From NCBI GenBank assembly GCA_016699615.1, contig CP064984.1, forward strand, positions 1,612,001-1,676,000: a DNA stretch of 64,000 nt, written 5' to 3'. The notes beneath the pieces were generated by a model. The model searched no databases, was not told the origin of the DNA, and saw only the letters and a program-made list of their open reading frames with translations. Position numbers and translations under genes: made by a program. This document shows, in pieces, positions 47,661 through 57,687 of the stretch. Within the stretch, counting starts at the first letter, position 1; each line of letters begins with the position of its first letter. The DNA comes from Sphingobacteriales bacterium (GTDB lineage Bacteria > Bacteroidota > Bacteroidia > Chitinophagales > JADIYW01).

Positions 47661-48317
47661 ATGAGCGTTATTCAATTAGATAAGGTAAATAAAATTATAT
47701 ATGTAGATAGTGTATTCAATATATATGGAACATTTGCAAACGAACATTATGCACAAATTATTCAGCAGGAAATTGAACAAAAATGGAATGCTGCTGATGG
47801 TAAAGTATTGTTATTTGAGCAAATTTTTAAAGTAATTTTTAGAGTAAAAATTGTAATCTATAATTTAATACTTCCAGATACAATTTTGCAAAACGAAGAT
47901 TATATCAATAATTATATAAGAATTGAAACTGCATCGAAGATGCATGTATCTTTTGTTGATGGAATATTGTCAAATTCAGGATATTTTATAACATCAAATT
48001 TAGAACAAGGCTCAACAGTAGCACATGAATTTGGACACATGTTGGGTTTGAAACATCCTGATGTTTTGGATATTAGAGGAAAAGGTCAACCAAGTATTAT
48101 GTACCCACGTGGTACTTTGGTTGATCCTGCTTTTCAATATGATGCACAAGCAATTGCTGGACAACCAGGCGGCACTATCAATCCAACAGTTAGAATTGTA
48201 ACACAAACTGATATTGATAATTTAAAAATTGCACAGCAAATAGATGCAAACCAGTTTTTCTTAGGAAAACTAACAAATAAACACCACGAAATTTTTATTG
48301 CACCAGAAAATAGCTAA
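47661..48317 (+). CDS. Zincin metalloprotease-like protein without signal peptide
   Basis: 218 residues. The zinc motif HEFGHMLGLKH (His 122, Glu 123, His 126, His 132) plus a Met-turn-like SIMYPRG downstream fit the metzincin (matrixin-type) fold. No signal peptide or membrane helix was found, unusual for a metzincin. A GGTINPTVRIVTQTDIDNL stretch follows the zinc site. It lies between divergent/convergent surface-polysaccharide genes and eight bases before the ArnT-like gene, so probably co-transcribed. Target unknown. Confidence 0.65.
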   Translation: MSVIQLDKVNKIIYVDSVFNIYGTFANEHYAQIIQQEIEQKWNAADGKVLLFEQIFKVIFRVKIVIYNLILPDTILQNEDYINNYIRIETASKMHVSFVDGILSNSGYFITSNLEQGSTVAHEFGHMLGLKHPDVLDIRGKGQPSIMYPRGTLVDPAFQYDAQAIAGQPGGTINPTVRIVTQTDIDNLKIAQQIDANQFFLGKLTNKHHEIFIAPENS

Positions 48318-48325
48318 TAAAATAA

Positions 48326-49705
48326 ATGAAAGCATTATTACAAAAGCATAAAACATTAATTTTTCTCTTATTGATTACATTTCTATTGAGATTTATATTG
48401 TTTCTAATTTTTATGCCTTGGAAACCAGAAATGGAAAATAATGTTGTATTGTTGTATGATGCAGTTGGCTACCAAAAATTAGCATTATCTATTTTGCATT
48501 TCTTTCACATCAAAACGGAAGTATTGCGCACACCAATTTATCCTGCGTTTGTAGCTGGAATATACGCAATCTTTGGCATCAAACCATACATCGTAATCTT
48601 TTTTCAAATTCTATTAAGCACTTGTACTGCCTATTTTTTTTATAAAATTGTTGAGCAATTATGCAGTCAAAAAGTGGCAAATATAGCATTGCTAATATTT
48701 GCAATAGAACCAACACTCATATTATACACTACATTTTTGTATTCAGAAATATTATTCATGTTCTTTACCATACTTAGTTTGTGGATGCTTTTATTAGGTT
48801 TGAAAAATCAACAAATAAAATATTTTATTTTATCATCTATAGCATTAGGTTTGGCAACACTTACAAGACCAGCAGGACAATATTTAATTCTAGTACATAT
48901 AATAATTATATTGATTTACAATAGGAACTACATTCAAAATATCAAATATGCAACAGTTATTTTCTTAATATATATTGTTAGTATTTCTCCTTGGGCAATT
49001 AGAAATTATGTATTTCATGGTAGATTAAAAATATCAAGTACTATGGAACATAATGCATTGATATTATCAAGCTTTTATACAGCATTTAAAAGTTCGCCAT
49101 TACCAAAAGATACAATTATAAATCAGTTTTTAGTACAAGTAAAATTAATGGCACCTGATAGTTTAAAAGACAAAATGCCCACAAATGCTGTAGAGCTAAA
49201 TAAATCGCAAAGCTTTGAAAATACTGAAGTATTTGCTAAAGTAGCAAAGCAATATCTAATGTCGCACAAAAAAGAATTTATCTTAGCACAAATTAAAGGT
49301 GCTATTAATTTACATATTAATATGGGCACAGAACAGTACATGCTTAGGTTGCATCAAGAAACCAAACGTTGGAATATTAGAGATAAAGTTTCATTAGGCT
49401 TATTTGGTGCTGCAAAGAAATTTTTTGCTACGAAAACACCAACAGAAATATTTCTAGGGTTATCTATCTTATTGGTATTGGGCATAATATATTTTTCAAC
49501 TATAATTGGAATCTTTTACCTAATAAAACAAAAAAAGTATTTTGTTTTATTGTTTTGTATATTAAATATTGGCTACTACGTAGCATTGTCAAGTATATAT
49601 CCAACACCACGTTTTCGAAATCCATTTATGCCTTTTTATATTTTTTTAGCAAGTGTTGGCATCAATTATTTAATGACTAAGAAGCATGTCCTAGAAAATC
49701 AATAA
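48326..49705 (+). CDS. ArnT/PMT-type (GT39/GT83-like) glycosyltransferase
   Basis: 459 residues with about ten helices. Seen: [20 protein letters not shown] in the first loop, with the acidic residue expected of the family, [22 protein letters not shown], a TRPAGQYL stretch, and [16 protein letters not shown] before a periplasmic region. These fit the 'dolichyl-phosphate-mannose/undecaprenyl-sugar' transferase superfamily that works outside the inner membrane. It follows the zincin by eight bases. The end overlaps the convergent purC end by 29 bases. Confidence 0.75.
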   Translation: MKALLQKHKTLIFLLLITFLLRFILFLIFMPWKPEMENNVVLLYDAVGYQKLALSILHFFHIKTEVLRTPIYPAFVAGIYAIFGIKPYIVIFFQILLSTCTAYFFYKIVEQLCSQKVANIALLIFAIEPTLILYTTFLYSEILFMFFTILSLWMLLLGLKNQQIKYFILSSIALGLATLTRPAGQYLILVHIIIILIYNRNYIQNIKYATVIFLIYIVSISPWAIRNYVFHGRLKISSTMEHNALILSSFYTAFKSSPLPKDTIINQFLVQVKLMAPDSLKDKMPTNAVELNKSQSFENTEVFAKVAKQYLMSHKKEFILAQIKGAINLHINMGTEQYMLRLHQETKRWNIRDKVSLGLFGAAKKFFATKTPTEIFLGLSILLVLGIIYFSTIIGIFYLIKQKKYFVLLFCILNIGYYVALSSIYPTPRFRNPFMPFYIFLASVGINYLMTKKHVLENQ

Positions 49706-50612
49706 TACTTTTTTCCATGTCTACTTCATCAGATTTTGGAATAAATTTTTTGCCTAAAATATTTTCATACAATTCAATATATCTATCAGAAATAAGTTGA
49801 ACAACTTCATCTGTCATTTTAGGAACTATTTGTCCTTCTTTTCCCATAAAATCATTTTCTATCAACCAAGTTCTTACAAACTCTTTCGATAATTGTTTCT
49901 GTGGCTCATTGTTCTGCAATCTTTCTTCATAGCCATCAGCATAAAAATATCTCGAAGAATCAGGCGTGTGTATCTCATCCATCAAATAAATTTGATTTCC
50001 AATTTTTCCAAATTCATATTTTGTATCAACCAAAATCAAATTTCTTTCCATTGCCAATTCAGTACCTCGCTCAAAAATGGCATGTGTATATTTTTCTAAT
50101 TGTTCATAATCTTCTTTTGAAACAATATTTTGTGCTATAATTTCTTCTTTCGATATTTCTTCATCATGCCCAATACTAGCTTTCGTGGTTGGTGTAATAA
50201 TTGCTTGACTAAGTTTCTGATTTTCTTTCAATCCATCTTCTAATGTCACACCACAAATTGTTCTAACACCAGCTTTATAAGCTCTCCACGCAGAACCAGC
50301 CAGATACCCACGAACTACCATTTCTATTTTAAATGGCTCACACATTTTGCCTATTGTTACATTAGGATGTGGAGTTGCCATTACCCAATTAGGCAAAATA
50401 TCTTTTGTTTTTTCTAAATGATAATTTGCAATTTCATTTAATATTTGACCTTTGTAAGGAATTGGCTTTGGCAAAACTACATCAAAAGCAGAAATTCTAT
50501 CTGTAACTATCATCACCAAAATATCAGGAGAAATGGTGTACACATCACGTACTTTTCCTTTGTAATAATGTGTTTGCTTGGGCAAGGTAAAATGCGTTTG
50601 TGTAATGCTCAT
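49677..50612 (-). CDS. purC: Phosphoribosylaminoimidazole-succinocarboxamide synthase (SAICAR synthase)
   Basis: 311 residues, longer than E. coli PurC (~237) and closer to the eukaryotic/Bacteroidota form. ATP-dependent step of purine synthesis. Seen: [10 protein letters not shown] at about 18-27, [13 protein letters not shown], the [19 protein letters not shown] block (about 93-111), VDTKYEFGK, and DSSRYF. Isolated from other pur genes. A good TTG-N19-TATATTTG promoter lies upstream (50642-50671). Its 3' end overlaps the convergent ArnT-like gene. Confidence 0.95.
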   Translation of the reverse strand: MSITQTHFTLPKQTHYYKGKVRDVYTISPDILVMIVTDRISAFDVVLPKPIPYKGQILNEIANYHLEKTKDILPNWVMATPHPNVTIGKMCEPFKIEMVVRGYLAGSAWRAYKAGVRTICGVTLEDGLKENQKLSQAIITPTTKASIGHDEEISKEEIIAQNIVSKEDYEQLEKYTHAIFERGTELAMERNLILVDTKYEFGKIGNQIYLMDEIHTPDSSRYFYADGYEERLQNNEPQKQLSKEFVRTWLIENDFMGKEGQIVPKMTDEVVQLISDRYIELYENILGKKFIPKSDEVDMEKSIIDFLGHAS

Positions 50613-50641
50613 AGTGCTTTTTTAAAATCTAAATTTAGATA

Positions 50642-50671
50642 CAAATATAGCACCATATTTCTCACTTTCAA
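50642..50671 (-). promoter_or_regulatory. Bacteroidota-type promoter for purC
   Basis: On the minus strand TTG (50671-50669), exactly 19 bases, then TATATTTG (50649-50642): the -33/-7 consensus with ideal spacing. Transcription would start about 23 bases before the ATG at 50612. Confidence 0.6.
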
Positions 50672-51006
50672 TCAAGTTTTTTTATACTTAATTTATAGGA
50701 AATTTAAAAACATTATAAATTATAATCAAATAAATTATGTAAATAATAATTATTATTAAAATTTATAAACAAATACTTTTCTTATCAAATTCTGAACTTT
50801 TAATGCTCCAAATTGGGTAATTTCTAGGATTTTTTTGCAAGTCACTTATTATTTTATCCATATTTTTTGTTATTGTTCATAAGCTCATGTTAATATTTAA
50901 GTCAATAAAAATAGGCATCTTAAACTATTATCAACATTGTATGCACAAAAATTTTTATTTTATCCACAATGATTATAGATATTAACACTGTTTAAAGTGT
51001 ATTTTT

Positions 51007-51032
51007 TGTGCAGAAAGTGGGATAAAATGGCA
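51007..51032 (+). promoter_or_regulatory. Candidate MraZ-binding repeats
   Basis: TGTGC (51007), TGGGA (51018) and TGGCA (51028): the last two TGGxN units are exactly 10 bases apart, the spacing of the TGGGN repeats that MraZ binds upstream of its own gene in other bacteria. The first is weak and off register by one. They lie just upstream of TAATTTTG (51042). Confidence 0.4.
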
Positions 51033-51041
51033 AATTTCGCC

Positions 51042-51049
51042 TAATTTTG
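51042..51049 (+). promoter_or_regulatory. -7 element of the dcw cluster promoter
   Basis: TAATTTTG, a match to TAnnTTTG, 14 bases upstream of the mraZ ATG. No convincing -33 TTTG at the right distance, which fits a promoter controlled by the repeats just upstream. Confidence 0.4.
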
Positions 51050-51063
51050 TATGAAAGAATTTC

Positions 51064-51522
51064 ATGCTAGCATTCACAGGACATTATGAAGTAAAAATTG
51101 ACGCCAAAGGAAGACTAAAACTTCCAGTCGATTTATTACGTCAAATTCCTGATGAAACAAAAAATACTTACGTACTCAATAAAGGATTAGACAACTGCTT
51201 GAGATTGTATCCAATACAATTGTGGAATCAAGTAACCAAAGAACTAAGTAGACTAAGTACTTTTAGAACTAACGAAAGACAGTTCTTGAGATTTTTTTAT
51301 CAGGACGCAACAAATATTGAGCTGGATTCGAGTGATAGAATTTTGATTCCAAAACGACTACAAGAAAAAGTTGATATTCAATCAGATATTGTAATTCTTG
51401 CATATCATGACACAATTGAGATTTGGAGCAAAGCTGTGTACGATAGCACAATTAAAGAACCTGAAAACTACGCAGATATGGCAGATAATATTTTGAGTAG
51501 TTTAAATCAAAACAACCATTAA
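51064..51522 (+). CDS. mraZ: Transcriptional regulator/cell-division protein MraZ
   Basis: 152 residues, two SpoVT/AbrB-like beta-barrel halves. MraZ represses the dcw promoter as a ring-shaped oligomer. Seen: FTGHYEVKIDAKGRLKLPVD at about 4-23 with the DAKGR signature, and the second-half counterpart LDSSDRILIPKRLQEKV. First gene of the cluster; rsmH follows by 11 bases. Confidence 0.93.
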   Translation: MLAFTGHYEVKIDAKGRLKLPVDLLRQIPDETKNTYVLNKGLDNCLRLYPIQLWNQVTKELSRLSTFRTNERQFLRFFYQDATNIELDSSDRILIPKRLQEKVDIQSDIVILAYHDTIEIWSKAVYDSTIKEPENYADMADNILSSLNQNNH

Positions 51523-51533
51523 ACTAATAATAC

Positions 51534-52430
51534 ATGTATCATATTCCAGTCATGTTGAAAGAATGCATACAAGGTTTAAATATTAAGCCTAATGGAATCT
51601 ATGTAGATGTAACATTTGGTGGTGGTGGACATTCAAAAGAAATTTTAAATCATCTTAATGAAGAGGGAAAATTATTTGCCTTCGATATTGATGATGATGC
51701 TCAGAAAAATGAGATTAATGACAATCGTTTTGTACTTATTCAAGCAAACTTCAGACATATAAAAAAATTCTTAAGACTACATCAAATAACAAAGGTTGAT
51801 GGCATTTTAGCAGACTTCGGTATTTCATCACACCAAATTGATGCTGCAGATAGAGGTTTTTCTATACGTTACAATGCAGACTTAGATATGCGTATGCAAC
51901 AAAACCAAACAATTACTGCAAAAACAATTGTAAATACTTACGATGCTCTTCAGTTGCAAAATATTTTAGGTTACTATGGCGAAGTACCCAATGCAAGAAC
52001 ATTAGTAGCAGCAATTGTTAACCATCGAGAAGTAGAGCCAATCAATACAACAAAACAATTAGTAAAGATTTGCCTACACTACGTAAGAGGAAAAGAACAT
52101 AAATATCTAGCTCAGGTGTTTCAAGCAATTAGAATTGAAGTGAATGATGAGTTGAACGCAATTAAAGATTTTTTACAACAAGCATTCGAATTACTAGACA
52201 ATCAAGGAAGATTAGTAACACTAACCTATCATTCATTAGAAGATAGATTAGTAAAAAATTTTATCAAAACAGGAAATATTGATGGAAACATTGAGAAAGA
52301 TTTTTATGGTAAAATACATAGACCATTTTCATTAATTAATAAAAAACCAATATTAGCAACACCAGAAGAGATAGAACAAAATTCAAGAGCAAGAAGTGCA
52401 AAATTAAGAGTAGTAGAAAAAATAGCATGA
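51534..52430 (+). CDS. rsmH: 16S rRNA m4C1402 methyltransferase RsmH (MraW)
   Basis: 298 residues. Methylates N4 of C1402 in the decoding centre of 16S rRNA. Seen: HIPVMLKECIQGL at the N-terminus, the SAM-binding VDVTFGGGGHSKEIL (about 24-38), ADFGISSHQID, the RGFS motif in AADRGFSIRYNADLDMRM, and the C-terminal TYHSLEDRLVKNFIK. The stop overlaps the ftsL-like start (ATGA type), so translation is coupled. Confidence 0.96.
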   Translation: MYHIPVMLKECIQGLNIKPNGIYVDVTFGGGGHSKEILNHLNEEGKLFAFDIDDDAQKNEINDNRFVLIQANFRHIKKFLRLHQITKVDGILADFGISSHQIDAADRGFSIRYNADLDMRMQQNQTITAKTIVNTYDALQLQNILGYYGEVPNARTLVAAIVNHREVEPINTTKQLVKICLHYVRGKEHKYLAQVFQAIRIEVNDELNAIKDFLQQAFELLDNQGRLVTLTYHSLEDRLVKNFIKTGNIDGNIEKDFYGKIHRPFSLINKKPILATPEEIEQNSRARSAKLRVVEKIA

Positions 52431-52810
52431 CAGAGAATATTGAAAATATAACAACTGATACATCAGCAACTACTCAGAAAAATAAATTTCAGAGAGTAGT
52501 TGAAGGCATGCTACGTGTGCTTGGAATTGATGAGTTTGTTACATATGTACAAGTACTAAAAAATTTCTTTGTTGTACTAACAATTGTCTGTATTGGAATC
52601 ATCGAAATATTTAATACGCATTTAGCAGAGCGTATGACGAGAAGAATAAATAACAAAAAACAAGAGATAAAAGAATTGAGATGGGAATACATGTCTGTGA
52701 ATGCTGAGAAAAACGAAAAAACAAAACAATCTGAGATTCAAAAATTAGTACTTCCATTAGGCTTAAATCCATTGCAAGAACCACCTAAAAAAATTGAAAT
52801 TGAAAAATGA
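52427..52810 (+). CDS. ftsL: FtsL-like cell-division protein
   Basis: 127 residues. A ~45-residue cytoplasmic N-terminus, one membrane helix (about 45-65, FFVVLTIVCIGIIEIF), then a periplasmic coiled-coil stretch rich in Lys/Glu (RRINNKKQEIKELRWEYMSV). That bitopic layout and the position between rsmH and ftsI identify FtsL by context; sequence identity to E. coli FtsL is not visible, as usual for this protein. Overlaps rsmH and ftsI by four bases each. Confidence 0.75.
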   Translation: MTENIENITTDTSATTQKNKFQRVVEGMLRVLGIDEFVTYVQVLKNFFVVLTIVCIGIIEIFNTHLAERMTRRINNKKQEIKELRWEYMSVNAEKNEKTKQSEIQKLVLPLGLNPLQEPPKKIEIEK

Positions 52811-54912
52811 CTGTAAAGACTAACATATTATTGCGTATATACCTTATTGGCATCATTTGTTTGCTATTTGGTGTTGCTGTGTTAGGGAAAGTCTATCATA
52901 TTCAAAACTATAATCACAAATATTGGAAAAACTTAGCAGATAGTTTATCTACAAAAATATTTGATGTAGAAGCAGAACGAGGAAATATATATTCAGCAGA
53001 TGGCGAATTATTAGCTACAACAGTACCATATTTCGATGTATATGTAGATTTCGGTTCAAATGCTATGACAGATGAATTATTTAAAGCTAATATAGATTCA
53101 TTAGCATATTATTTTTCAAAAACAAAAAAAGATAAGTCTGAACAACAATATAAAAAAGAACTAACGAATGCTAGAAAATTAGGCAAAAGATATTACCCAA
53201 TATTTAAGAATATAGATTTTGTTCAACTAAATAAAGTAAAAACATGGCCATTATTTAGAGAAGGGAAATACAAAGGTGGACTAATTATAGAAACCAACCA
53301 ACCACGATACAAACCATTCGGATTTTTAGCAGACAGAACTATTGGCTATGTAAAAAAAGATGGGAAAAGAGTTGGAATTGAAGCAAAATACAACAAAGAA
53401 CTTTCTGGAGAAAATGGAAAAATGCTAAAACAAAAAATTGCAGGTGGAACATGGATGCCAATTAGAAAAACAGGATATATAGAACCAAAAAATGGAAAAA
53501 ACATTCACACTACAATAGATATTAAAATCCAAGATATTGCATCATCTACATTGTTAGAAGCACTTCAAACATACAATGCAGAATTTGGCTGTGCCGTTGT
53601 AATGGAAGTAAAAACTGGTGCAATAAAAGCTATTGCAAATTTAGGGAAAAACAAATCTAACCAATTTATTGAGAGATACAATTATGCAGTAGGAGATAGA
53701 TTTGAGCCAGGTTCTGTATTCAAACTTGCAGGCTACCTAGCATTATTTGATGATGAATATATCACTCTAAAAGATTCTATCAATACAAATTATGCAGTAG
53801 CAAATTTTGGTGTGTTGAGGCTAACAGATGATAACCATAACACACAATATAAATATCTAACACCAGAAAAAGCAATGGCAGTTTCTTCCAATGTTGCAAT
53901 TGCAAAATGGGTAACAAAATTCTACAACGATGATAGAAAAAAATATTACTCAAAACTTGCTCAATTTGGTCTAACAACTAAAACCAATATCGAAATTCAA
54001 GGTGAACAAGAACCATTAATCAAACTACCAGAAAATTGGAGTTATTATTCATTACCATGGATGGCGCATGGCTACGAAGTAAAACTTTCTGCATTGCAAA
54101 TTCTTGCATTTTATAATGCTGTTGCAAATGATGGATATAGAATTCAACCATACTTGGTAGAAAAAATTACACAAAACGGAAAGTCAGAATATATAAATAA
54201 CAAACATGAAAAAGTAAAAATATGTTCTAAGCAAGCAGCAGAATCTGCCACAGAAATTTTAAAGGCAGTAATTAATGACGTAAATGGAACAGGACATAGA
54301 ATTTATACACCACATTTTGAAATTGCAGGAAAATCAGGTACAGCAAAAATGAGTTTTGGTACAAAAGGATATACAGATAAAAACCTATCAACTTTTGTAG
54401 GTTTTTTCCCAGCAAACAATCCATTGTATTCATGTATCGTAATGATTGGTGAGCCAAAAGGTGAGATTACATCTGGTGGCTATATTTCTGCTCCAGTTTT
54501 TAGAATAATTGCAGATAAAATCATTACATCAAATATTAAAAATAACCAAGCAATTAATAAAGATACATTGCTAGTCAAACAAAATCCACCAAAGTTTATC
54601 ACAGCAACCAATACAATAGACGATATTCTAAAAATCTACGATATAAAATATAAAAACAACAGCCAACTTAATTACGATTACGCTTATGTCAATATTGATA
54701 ATATAAATAAGAAAGTAAACATTCAGCACATCAATGCAAATACAAAGAAAGTACCAAATGTAAAAAATATGTTGTTGGATGATGCAATCTACATTTTAGA
54801 AAACGCAGGCCTGAAAGTAGGATTTTCTGGAAAAGGAAAAGTAAAAACACAAAGCATACAAGAAGGAACAGACATTATTAAAGGCACATACATACATCTT
54901 AATTTATTTTGA
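52807..54912 (+). CDS. ftsI: Peptidoglycan transpeptidase FtsI (PBP3) with C-terminal PASTA domain
   Basis: 701 residues, septal transpeptidase anchored by one N-terminal helix (about 8-28). A pedestal domain precedes the penicillin-binding domain. Seen: the catalytic EPGSVFKLAG with SxxK at 303-306, the SxN motif in VSSNVAIAKW, and the KSG triad in AGKSGTAKMSFG near 500. The last ~60 residues (VPNVKNMLLDDAIYILENAG onward) form a PASTA domain, as in many Bacteroidota and Firmicutes PBPs. Overlaps ftsL and murE by four bases each. Confidence 0.93.
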   Translation: MTVKTNILLRIYLIGIICLLFGVAVLGKVYHIQNYNHKYWKNLADSLSTKIFDVEAERGNIYSADGELLATTVPYFDVYVDFGSNAMTDELFKANIDSLAYYFSKTKKDKSEQQYKKELTNARKLGKRYYPIFKNIDFVQLNKVKTWPLFREGKYKGGLIIETNQPRYKPFGFLADRTIGYVKKDGKRVGIEAKYNKELSGENGKMLKQKIAGGTWMPIRKTGYIEPKNGKNIHTTIDIKIQDIASSTLLEALQTYNAEFGCAVVMEVKTGAIKAIANLGKNKSNQFIERYNYAVGDRFEPGSVFKLAGYLALFDDEYITLKDSINTNYAVANFGVLRLTDDNHNTQYKYLTPEKAMAVSSNVAIAKWVTKFYNDDRKKYYSKLAQFGLTTKTNIEIQGEQEPLIKLPENWSYYSLPWMAHGYEVKLSALQILAFYNAVANDGYRIQPYLVEKITQNGKSEYINNKHEKVKICSKQAAESATEILKAVINDVNGTGHRIYTPHFEIAGKSGTAKMSFGTKGYTDKNLSTFVGFFPANNPLYSCIVMIGEPKGEITSGGYISAPVFRIIADKIITSNIKNNQAINKDTLLVKQNPPKFITATNTIDDILKIYDIKYKNNSQLNYDYAYVNIDNINKKVNIQHINANTKKVPNVKNMLLDDAIYILENAGLKVGFSGKGKVKTQSIQEGTDIIKGTYIHLNLF

Positions 54913-56366
54913 AAAACTTAAATAAAATATTATCACAAGTAGCATATTCCAAAATGATTGGAAGCGAGGATGTAATTATCAATAACATAAAAATTGATTC
55001 AAAAAGCATTCAACAAAATGATTTATTTATTGCAATCAAAGGTACAACAATAGATAGCCATCAATTTATTGATGATGCAATTGCCAAAGGCGCAACAGCA
55101 ATTGTATGTGAAGTTATTCCAGCACAACTAAATTTAGATATCACATATGTTTTAGTAGAAAACACTAGAAAGTCAGTAGCACAATTAGCAAATACATTTT
55201 ATGGACAACCTTCATCAAAATTAAAATTAGTTGGCGTTACAGGCACCAATGGTAAAACAACAACAGCTACCTTACTTTTCCAATTGTATAAAAACTTAGG
55301 CTACAAAGTAGGTTTGTTATCTACCATAGAAAACAAAATTAACGATGCAATTATACCATCAACACACACTACGCCAAATGCAATAGAACTAAATAGATTA
55401 TTGTCTGAGATGGTAGAACATGGTTGTGAGTATGTTTTTATGGAAGTAAGTTCACATGCTATTCATCAAGATAGAATAGAAGGCTTAGTATTTGCTGGAG
55501 CTATTTTCACAAACATCACACACGATCATTTAGATTACCACGAAACTTTCGATGAATACATCAAAGCAAAAAAGAAATTTTTTGACAATCTTCAACCAAC
55601 AGCATTTGCATTAACCAACATAGATGATAGAAGAGGCACAGTAATGTTGCAAAATACTAAAGCAAAAACATATACTTATGCCATAAAATCAATTGCTGAT
55701 TTTAATCTAAAAATAATTGAGAATACTTTCACAGGTTTAGTATTACAATACCAACAATTTGAAGTACATACACAACTTACAGGAAGATTCAATGCATATA
55801 ATTTATTAGCAGTATTGTCGTGCAGTATTTTATTAGGCAATGATGTTCAAGAAACATTAAAACAAATTTCATTACTAAAAACAGCAGAAGGTAGATTTGA
55901 AATAGTAAAATCAAAAAATAATATCGTTGGAATTGTAGACTATGCACACACACCAGATGCGCTAAAAAATGTTTTAGACACCATTAATGCAATTCGCACA
56001 GGCAATGAAAGTTTAATAACAATAATTGGTTGTGGAGGAAATAGAGACAAAACAAAACGACCAGAGATGGCACACATTGCATCAGAACTAAGTAGCAAGA
56101 CAATACTTACTTCTGATAATCCAAGAAATGAAGATCCAAATATTATTCTTGATGAAATGCGAGTAGGTGTGCCACCACACAATTTCAATAAAGTAAGTAT
56201 TGTAGTAGATAGAGAAGAAGCAATAGTTAAAGCGTTCAATACGGCACAACCTAATGATATTATTCTATTAGCAGGTAAAGGACATGAAAAATATCAAGAA
56301 ATAAAGGGCATAAAGCACCCATTTGATGATAAAGAGATTTTAAATAAAATACTGAACAATAATTAA
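54909..56366 (+). CDS. murE: UDP-MurNAc-tripeptide synthetase MurE
   Basis: 485 residues. Adds the third residue (meso-diaminopimelate here by the usual Bacteroidota rule) to UDP-MurNAc-dipeptide. Seen: VTGTNGKTTTATLLF (about 110-124) ATP site, THTTPNAIELNRLL, EVSSHAIHQDRI, TNITHDHLDYH, and the DNPRNEDP motif tied to diaminopimelate specificity. TTG start inside the ftsI stop (4-base overlap). Seven bases before mraY. Confidence 0.94.
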   Translation: MKNLNKILSQVAYSKMIGSEDVIINNIKIDSKSIQQNDLFIAIKGTTIDSHQFIDDAIAKGATAIVCEVIPAQLNLDITYVLVENTRKSVAQLANTFYGQPSSKLKLVGVTGTNGKTTTATLLFQLYKNLGYKVGLLSTIENKINDAIIPSTHTTPNAIELNRLLSEMVEHGCEYVFMEVSSHAIHQDRIEGLVFAGAIFTNITHDHLDYHETFDEYIKAKKKFFDNLQPTAFALTNIDDRRGTVMLQNTKAKTYTYAIKSIADFNLKIIENTFTGLVLQYQQFEVHTQLTGRFNAYNLLAVLSCSILLGNDVQETLKQISLLKTAEGRFEIVKSKNNIVGIVDYAHTPDALKNVLDTINAIRTGNESLITIIGCGGNRDKTKRPEMAHIASELSSKTILTSDNPRNEDPNIILDEMRVGVPPHNFNKVSIVVDREEAIVKAFNTAQPNDIILLAGKGHEKYQEIKGIKHPFDDKEILNKILNNN

Positions 56367-56372
56367 TGTACT

Positions 56373-57671
56373 ATGTTATACCACTTTTTTAAATATTTAG
56401 AAGATAATTATGATTTTTTTGGAGCAGGTTTGTTTCAATATATTTCATTCAGAGCTTCTATGTCTATCATCCTATCATTAATTATATCAATGATTATTGG
56501 CAGAAGCATTATAAAGAGATTGCAAATTATGCAAATTGGCGAAAGTGTTAGAGATTTAGGATTAGAAGGTCAGATACAAAAGAAAGGCACACCAACAATG
56601 GGTGGCGTTATCATTATTGCATCAATTATAATTCCTACATTACTTTTTGCACGTTTAGATAATATCTATGTTATTCTTCTCATACTAGCTACACTTTGGA
56701 TGGGCGCAATTGGATTTATAGATGATTATATCAAAGTATTCAAAAGAGATAAAGAAGGATTAAGAGGGAAATTCAAAATTCTAGCGCAAGTCGTATTAGG
56801 TTTGATAGTAGGATGTGTTTTGTATTTCCACCAAGGCGTAAAAGTTAGAGATTACAACAATGTTTTTGTTTACGATTACAATAATGGAAATATAGAATGG
56901 AATAACCCAAAACAAACAATACCAACAGCAGATGTAATGTATGAAAATATCGGAACTAGAGTAGGAGATGATTTTTTATCACACGAAACAAAAGCATTAA
57001 AAACAAATGTTCCATTTCTAAAAGATAATTTATTAGACTATGCAGTTATTCTAAAACCATTTACAGATGATTATCAAAAATGGGCTTGGCTAATTTTTAT
57101 TCCAATTGTAATTTTTATTATCACAGCAGTATCAAACGCAGCCAATCTTACAGATGGAATAGATGGTTTAGCATCAGGTGTTTCAGCTATAGTATTAGTT
57201 ACCTTAGCCATATTTGCCTATGTTTCTGGTAATATAAAATTCGCAGATTATTTAAATGTATTATACATACCAAATTCAGGAGAAATTGTAATAGTTAGTG
57301 CAGCACTAATTGGTGCATGCATAGGTTTTCTATGGTACAATGCATATCCAGCTCAAGTTTTTATGGGCGATACAGGTTCATTAATGCTAGGTGGCGTTAT
57401 TGCAACAATTGCAATCATTGTTAGAAAAGAATTATTAATACCAATTCTTTGTGGAGTATTCTTAGCAGAAAATCTATCAGTGATGATACAAGTAGCATAC
57501 TTTAAATACACTAAAAAAAGATTTGGCGAAGGTAGAAGAATATTTAAAATGTCGCCATTGCACCATCATTATCAAAAATTAGGATACCATGAGTCTAAAA
57601 TTGTAATGCGATTTTTTATTGTAAGTATTCTATTAGCAGTTGTAACATTTGTAACATTAAAATTAAGATAA
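56373..57671 (+). CDS. mraY: Phospho-MurNAc-pentapeptide transferase MraY
   Basis: 432 residues. Makes lipid I on undecaprenyl phosphate in the inner membrane. About ten helices. Seen: [32 protein letters not shown], the [15 protein letters not shown] catalytic motif, and [18 protein letters not shown] near the C-terminus. A ~70-residue insert between helices (about 160-225, [14 protein letters not shown] onward) makes it longer than E. coli MraY, as is common in Bacteroidota. murD begins 16 bases later. Confidence 0.95.
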   Translation: MLYHFFKYLEDNYDFFGAGLFQYISFRASMSIILSLIISMIIGRSIIKRLQIMQIGESVRDLGLEGQIQKKGTPTMGGVIIIASIIIPTLLFARLDNIYVILLILATLWMGAIGFIDDYIKVFKRDKEGLRGKFKILAQVVLGLIVGCVLYFHQGVKVRDYNNVFVYDYNNGNIEWNNPKQTIPTADVMYENIGTRVGDDFLSHETKALKTNVPFLKDNLLDYAVILKPFTDDYQKWAWLIFIPIVIFIITAVSNAANLTDGIDGLASGVSAIVLVTLAIFAYVSGNIKFADYLNVLYIPNSGEIVIVSAALIGACIGFLWYNAYPAQVFMGDTGSLMLGGVIATIAIIVRKELLIPILCGVFLAENLSVMIQVAYFKYTKKRFGEGRRIFKMSPLHHHYQKLGYHESKIVMRFFIVSILLAVVTFVTLKLR

Positions 57672-57687
57672 AACTAAATATAAATAA

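Larger units (their letters stand above)
50672..51063. other. AT-rich intergenic region between purC and mraZ
   Basis: About 390 bases between the divergent purC and mraZ. Most is AT-rich. On the minus strand an ORF of 32 codons (50763-50861, starting MDKIISDLQKNPRNYPIWSI) looks mildly coding-like but is unsupported. The last ~60 bases hold the mraZ control elements listed separately. Nothing else was recognised. Confidence 0.5.

Noticed and set aside
50763..50861. 32-codon minus-strand ORF between purC and mraZ
   Set aside because: Mildly coding-like (PRNYPIWSIKS) but very short, with no recognised family or neighbour; kept only as a note.
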